The notes under the pieces are model-generated. The model saw only the letters and a list, made by a program, of their open reading frames with translations, searched no databases and was not told where the DNA came from. A stretch of 48,737 bases of DNA from Bisbaumannia pacifica. GTDB taxonomy: Bacteria; Pseudomonadota; Gammaproteobacteria; Pseudomonadales; Halomonadaceae. The DNA is taken from NCBI RefSeq assembly GCF_007989625.1, contig NZ_BJUK01000028.1, positions 1 to 48,737 of the forward strand. Reading direction: 5' to 3'. Both the position numbers and the translations under genes were made by a program. How positions within the stretch are numbered: position 1 is the first letter of the stretch; the number at the start of each line of letters is the position of its first letter. Positions 44,985-48,737 of this stretch are shown here, piece by piece.

Positions 44985-46916
44985 ATGTCACTGATCAAGC
45001 AGCTCTGGCTCATCATTGGTCTGGTGCTCCTGCTGGCCTTCGGCGGCAGCCTGATGATCGGCCTGACCGCGACCCGCCACTATATTCAGCAGGAGGTGCG
45101 CATCAAGAACGCCGACAATGCCAATGCCCTGGCACTCAGCATGACGCAGCTCGACAAGGATCCGGTGCTGATGGAGCTATTGCTGGCGGCCCAGTTCGAC
45201 ACCGGCCACTACCGCGCGATCCGCCTGGAGAACCCCGCAGGCGAGACGATCCTGCAGCGCCAGGCGGACGAGCAGATCGACGACCTGCCGGGCTGGTTCG
45301 TGGCCCTGGTGCGCTTCGAGGTCCCTCCCGGCCGCGCCGTGGTTCAGGACGGCTGGCGACAATACGGCACCCTGACCCTGGTCAGCCAGCACAGCTATGC
45401 CTACCGCACCCTGTGGCGCCGCGGCCTGCAGCTCACCGCGTGGTTCCTGCTGGCCGGGCTACTCAGCGCCCTGCTGGCCTGGTGGATCGTGCGTGGCATC
45501 CGGCGGCCCTTGCAGGCCACGGTGACCCAGGCCCGGGAGATCGGCGAACGGCGCTTTACCACTCGCCCGGAACCGCGCACCCGGGAGCTGCGCGAGGTGA
45601 CCGCCGCCATGAACCGGCTCTCGACACGCGTCAGGGAAATGCTCACCGAAGAGGGCGAGAAGCTCGACCGGCTGCATCATCGCCTGCGGCTCGACCCCCT
45701 GACCCGGGTGGCCAACCGCGAACACTTCATGCAACGCCTCCAGGCCAGCCTGGAGAGCGAACGCCGCGAGGCCCATGGCTGCCTGGCCCTGGTCCGGGTC
45801 GGCGACCTGACCGCCTATAACGAACGCCTGGGCCATGCCCGAATCGACACCCTGCTGGCCAAGCTGGGCCAGGCACTGACACGCCTCGCCGATGGCGAGG
45901 AAGGCAGCTTCTGCGGTCGACTCAACGGCAGCGATTTCGCCCTGCTGTTGCCCTGGGAGGATGATCCCCGGGCCCTGGCCTCACGCCTGGCGGCCGCCCT
46001 GCACCCCCTGGCCGACGCCGCCGAGACCATCCCCCTACCACTGGCGGTGGCACGCCTGACCCCCGACACCCGACGCGCCGAACTGCTCAGCCGCCTCGAT
46101 GCGGGCCTCGCCGAGGCCGAGGCCCTGGGGCCCAGGGAGCAGGTCGTGGATAGTGGCACGGCACCGCCGCCGCTGTTCACCACCCACGATCAGTGGCGCC
46201 AGGCCCTGGCGCAGGCCTTCGACGATGGCGTCTACCTGGCTCACTACCCGGTGCTCACCCCCGAGGGCGAACTGCTCCACCACGAGTGCCCCTCCCGGCT
46301 GCGGCTGCGGGGGCATTGGCGCGGTCCCGAGCTCTTCATGCCCTGGGTACGCCGGCTGGCGCTCCAGCCTCGACTCGACCTGGCCGTAGTCACCCAGGCC
46401 CTGCGCGAGATCGATCGGGATGGCCTGCCCCGCGGCATCCACCTGTCGCTGGAGGGCATCGGCGACAGCCATCTGATCCACCAACTGCAACGTCTGCTGA
46501 CGACACACCCCGACGCCGGCCCGGCCCTCTGGCTGGAGCTGCCTCAGGTGGCCGTTCAGCATCGCCTCGACCGCGTGCGCGACCTCTGCCAGGCCCTACG
46601 CCCCCACGGCTGCCGTATCGGCCTGGAGCACGCCGGCGCCGGCCTGGCGCGACTGGCCGACCTGCAGGACCTGGGGCTGGGGTATATCAAACTCGATGTC
46701 AGCCTGGTGGCTGCCATCGAGGCCAGCCAGGAGCGTCAGGCCATGGTGCGCGGCATGGTGACCCTATGCCGCTCGCTGGGCATTCTCTCCATCGCCGAGG
46801 GCGTCACCACACACCAGGAACGGGATACCCTGATCGAGATCGGCGTCCATGGCCTCACCGGCCCGAGGATTCGTGACCCACGCCATAATCTGGAGGATGA
46901 CAGCGATGGCGACTGA
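44985..46916 (+). CDS. lapD: LapD, c-di-GMP receptor that sequesters LapG
   Basis: LapD is an inner-membrane receptor. When its EAL-like domain binds c-di-GMP, its periplasmic domain captures LapG and the adhesin is kept. The 643 residues comprise TM1 (about 7-26), a periplasmic PAS-like domain (to about 145) with Trp124 in the VQDGWRQYG loop matching the LapG-gripping Trp of known LapD proteins, TM2 (about 150-169), a HAMP and S-helix (170-235), a degenerate GGDEF (NGSDF at 314-318), and a degenerate EAL (HHECPSR at 432-438; EHAGAG where DDFGTG is usual). Loss of both catalytic signatures fits a receptor and not an enzyme. AGGGAGG lies seven bases before the ATG at 44985. Confidence 0.93.
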   Translation: MSLIKQLWLIIGLVLLLAFGGSLMIGLTATRHYIQQEVRIKNADNANALALSMTQLDKDPVLMELLLAAQFDTGHYRAIRLENPAGETILQRQADEQIDDLPGWFVALVRFEVPPGRAVVQDGWRQYGTLTLVSQHSYAYRTLWRRGLQLTAWFLLAGLLSALLAWWIVRGIRRPLQATVTQAREIGERRFTTRPEPRTRELREVTAAMNRLSTRVREMLTEEGEKLDRLHHRLRLDPLTRVANREHFMQRLQASLESERREAHGCLALVRVGDLTAYNERLGHARIDTLLAKLGQALTRLADGEEGSFCGRLNGSDFALLLPWEDDPRALASRLAAALHPLADAAETIPLPLAVARLTPDTRRAELLSRLDAGLAEAEALGPREQVVDSGTAPPPLFTTHDQWRQALAQAFDDGVYLAHYPVLTPEGELLHHECPSRLRLRGHWRGPELFMPWVRRLALQPRLDLAVVTQALREIDRDGLPRGIHLSLEGIGDSHLIHQLQRLLTTHPDAGPALWLELPQVAVQHRLDRVRDLCQALRPHGCRIGLEHAGAGLARLADLQDLGLGYIKLDVSLVAAIEASQERQAMVRGMVTLCRSLGILSIAEGVTTHQERDTLIEIGVHGLTGPRIRDPRHNLEDDSDGD

Positions 46917-46923
46917 GTATCGA

Positions 46924-47247
46924 TCAGATGACGTCATCCTCCTCATCGTCGAGCAGGTTGACGCTATTGAGCCGGCGACGCAGCGACTTGCGGGTCAACA
47001 GCTTGTCCCGGGCGGCATCGGGCAGGTCGGTAAAACTGATCACCCCCTTGTCCATCAGCACCTGGATCAAGTCTTCCAGCACCCGGACCAGCTCCAGGTC
47101 GGAGGCCAATAACGGATCCGCTGCCGTCTCCCGCCCCAGGAAGCGATCCAGCTCGGGATCATCCCCGGGCAACCACTCCCGACACTCCGGTGAGGCCTCA
47201 CGGCTCACCTTTCTCAAGGCCCCCGTCTCGTCCCGGCTCACGTACAT
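46924..47247 (-). CDS. Small conserved protein (often mis-named tryptophan synthase beta-like)
   Basis: The 107-residue acidic protein (MYVSRDETGALRKVSREA, then ASDLELVRVLEDLIQVLMDKGV and SFTDLPDAARDKLL) matches a conserved gammaproteobacterial family that databases often call tryptophan synthase subunit beta-like, without any similarity to that enzyme visible here. Function is unknown. It is soluble, mostly helical, and ends in DDEEDDVI. It is convergent with lapD (7 bases between stops) and lies downstream of the adhesin on the same strand, but behind that gene's terminator, so it should have its own promoter in 47248-47294. Confidence 0.75.
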   Translation of the reverse strand: MYVSRDETGALRKVSREASPECREWLPGDDPELDRFLGRETAADPLLASDLELVRVLEDLIQVLMDKGVISFTDLPDAARDKLLTRKSLRRRLNSVNLLDDEEDDVI

Positions 47248-47294
47248 GACACCCTCCTCGCCCGACGTATCTTGGCTTCAGCATAACCCAATAT

Positions 47295-47324
47295 AAAAAA
47301 ACCGTGCCCGCAAAGCGGGCACGG
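47295..47324 (-). terminator. Intrinsic terminator of the adhesin gene
   Basis: On the minus strand CCGTGCCCGC-TTT-GCGGGCACGG forms a perfect 10-bp stem followed by seven T residues, 26 bases after the adhesin stop. This is a textbook intrinsic terminator. Confidence 0.93.
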
Positions 47325-47350
47325 CGGTGGGTGATGCGGTACGCACCGGC

Positions 47351-48737
47351 TTACTCGATATCGAGCTGGCCATTGTCGATCAAGGACTGAATGAAGTCCG
47401 CGGAATTGTTACCGCCCATACTCACGTCGGACAGCAGAATCGTCTGATCCGCATTGCTGCCGTCACCGCTGATTCCTCCATTATGCTTGATATGCAGGAT
47501 GGTATCGCTCCCTGACTCTTCGGCAAAGATATAGTCATTGATATCTTCGCTACCGAAGTCAGCCCCTTGGAGCAGGTCGCTGATATCCAACTGATCGGCA
47601 TCGGCATCGCTACCGAAGTCGCCAAGCGTGAAGTCCGTGACTTCGTCCTCAGCCGGGTCGCTATCGGAGCCCTGATCGCCAAGATTCCAGACGAAGGTAT
47701 CGGCGCCCAGGCCGCCGGTCAGAGTATCGTTACCGGCGCCACCGATCAGGGTATCATCTCCACCTGTACCCACCAGTACATCATCAGCTGACGTTCCGGT
47801 AATGGCTTCGACTTCCAGCCCTTCCCCTTCTTCACCATCAATTACCAGACTGAATTCCTGGCTGTCTGTATCACCATCAGCATCTACGATATCGAGAACG
47901 ATACCTTCATAGGACAGATCATCCGGCGGTGTAGAAGACTCCCCCCCCACATTAATACCATTCAGATTGAAGGCGCCACTGTCGCCATTATGAGCGACTT
48001 CAACGGAGGTTAGTAGATTACCGGCCTCGTAATCTGACCACCCAAGCTCAGTAATCTGTATTGTCTGCCCAGATATAACAGTGAGAGAAATAGTCTCCAT
48101 TGCTTCCATCATGGTATCCGGATCGATATAAGTTATCGTTACTGTGATAGCACCACTGAAACCACCAGTATATTTTGTTGCCTGAAACTTGAAATCTTTA
48201 ATTCCAAATGGCGCTGAGTTATCCCCATCATCAACAAACGAGAAAAGCATTGACTGATTTACATTGATATTCTGATTATTAACCCCCCACCCCTGGGTAC
48301 TAGGATTTACCTCAGCAGAAGTTCCATTACTATCGGCAGTAACAAGGACGTTGAAATCTGCTTCATCCCCCAAATCGATTAGCAATTCGCCTTCAGGACC
48401 GCCAGCATTCGCCTCTGCTCCGCTAATGTCGAAAAACTCAACCTCGGGCTCACGATGGAAGACCTCAAGCGTATCTTCACTATCGGCATTCAGCGTAAGG
48501 ATGGCTACAAGCACATCACTTTCGTAGAAGTTAAGCACAACCTGACTACCATCGGCAGCTATAGACTCAACCTCAACACCCTCTGGCAAAGTAGTCGCAA
48601 CTTCACCAAAATCATCTGCCCCATAAATCCAGTCGGCAAAATTACCGGTGTAAGTCGTATCGACAGCCGGGTTCTGCGTGACCAGACTGACGATTCCGTC
48701 ACCATCGCCGTCATTAACCAGCGTAAAGGCCGGGCCG
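47351..48737 (-). CDS. lapA: LapA-like giant RTX adhesin, C-terminal part (partial)
   Basis: The frame is open to the right edge without a stop, so only the last ~460 residues are seen and the gene continues outside. The product is very acidic and Cys-free. A beta-rich extracellular repeat-type region is followed by two RTX calcium nonapeptides (GGDDTLIGG, AGNDTLTGG), then GADTFVWNLGDQG and DFTLGDFGSDADADQLDISDLLQG in sequence, the C-terminal type I secretion target of the VCA0849 class. It should be exported by a LapBCE-type transporter not encoded here and retained at the surface until LapG cuts it. From about 47930 rightward the G+C content falls visibly compared with the rest of the window. 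Confidence 0.88.
   Translation of the reverse strand, partial: GPAFTLVNDGDGDGIVSLVTQNPAVDTTYTGNFADWIYGADDFGEVATTLPEGVEVESIAADGSQVVLNFYESDVLVAILTLNADSEDTLEVFHREPEVEFFDISGAEANAGGPEGELLIDLGDEADFNVLVTADSNGTSAEVNPSTQGWGVNNQNINVNQSMLFSFVDDGDNSAPFGIKDFKFQATKYTGGFSGAITVTITYIDPDTMMEAMETISLTVISGQTIQITELGWSDYEAGNLLTSVEVAHNGDSGAFNLNGINVGGESSTPPDDLSYEGIVLDIVDADGDTDSQEFSLVIDGEEGEGLEVEAITGTSADDVLVGTGGDDTLIGGAGNDTLTGGLGADTFVWNLGDQGSDSDPAEDEVTDFTLGDFGSDADADQLDISDLLQGADFGSEDINDYIFAEESGSDTILHIKHNGGISGDGSNADQTILLSDVSMGGNNSADFIQSLIDNGQLDIE

Noticed and set aside
44985-46916. Active diguanylate cyclase or phosphodiesterase
   Set aside because: GGDEF reads NGSDF and the EAL motif reads ECP with the DDFGTG loop lost; the periplasmic Trp loop and lapG neighbour fit the receptor LapD.

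Overview
The window is chromosomal DNA from a G+C-rich gammaproteobacterium. Gene content and order fit the Halomonadaceae (Halomonas or a close relative) best: a two-subunit pyruvate carboxylase next to its LysR regulator, a fused tyrA-aroA in a gyrA-serC-pheA-tyrA/aroA-cmk-rpsA block, a DedA-PAP2 fusion, and a LapA/LapG/LapD adhesin system. This assignment is inferred from protein recognition alone. Genes are packed tightly, many overlap by 1 to 20 bases, and no gene-free stretch exceeds 300 bases. I see no tRNA, rRNA, CRISPR array, insertion sequence or phage.

Layout. 1-5.2 kb: the end of pyruvate kinase, methylglyoxal synthase, then pyruvate carboxylase (pycA, pycB) divergent from a LysR regulator, with a perfect palindrome between them. 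5.3-7.4 kb: lipoate synthesis (lipA convergent with lipB) and ybeD. 7.5-16.7 kb, all on the minus strand: a cell-wall elongation block (dacA, rlpA, mltB, rodA, mrdA), then rlmH, rsfS, nadD and proA. 16.8-20.0 kb, plus strand: two membrane proteins with degenerate GGDEF-like domains and a DedA-PAP2 fusion; the second gene is frameshifted at a G6 tract. 20.1-22.8 kb, minus strand: a LysE-type exporter, ubiX and mpl. 23.0-27.0 kb, plus strand: a PPi-type phosphofructokinase, pilD, coaE, yacG and a Tus-like replication terminator protein. 27.0-40.1 kb, minus strand: a universal stress protein, a LonB-like protease, rpsA, cmk, tyrA-aroA, pheA, serC and gyrA. 40.2-44.2 kb: a thioesterase (minus), then rdgC, an acyltransferase and a cation efflux protein (plus). 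44.2 kb to the end: lapG and lapD on the plus strand, a small conserved gene on the minus strand, and the C-terminal end of a giant LapA-like RTX adhesin running in from the right edge on the minus strand.

How the genes work together. Three modules stand out. The first is central carbon metabolism around pyruvate and PEP: pyruvate kinase, MgsA, PycAB and PPi-PFK. The second is envelope growth: PBP2, RodA, MltB, RlpA, a PBP5-type enzyme and Mpl recycling. The third is c-di-GMP signalling: LapD should hold the protease LapG and so decide whether the adhesin stays on the surface. A second, less characterised membrane locus carries a GGDEF-like domain that keeps the inhibitory-site RxxD but has lost the catalytic GGDEF. 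That locus is the best candidate for something not yet described.
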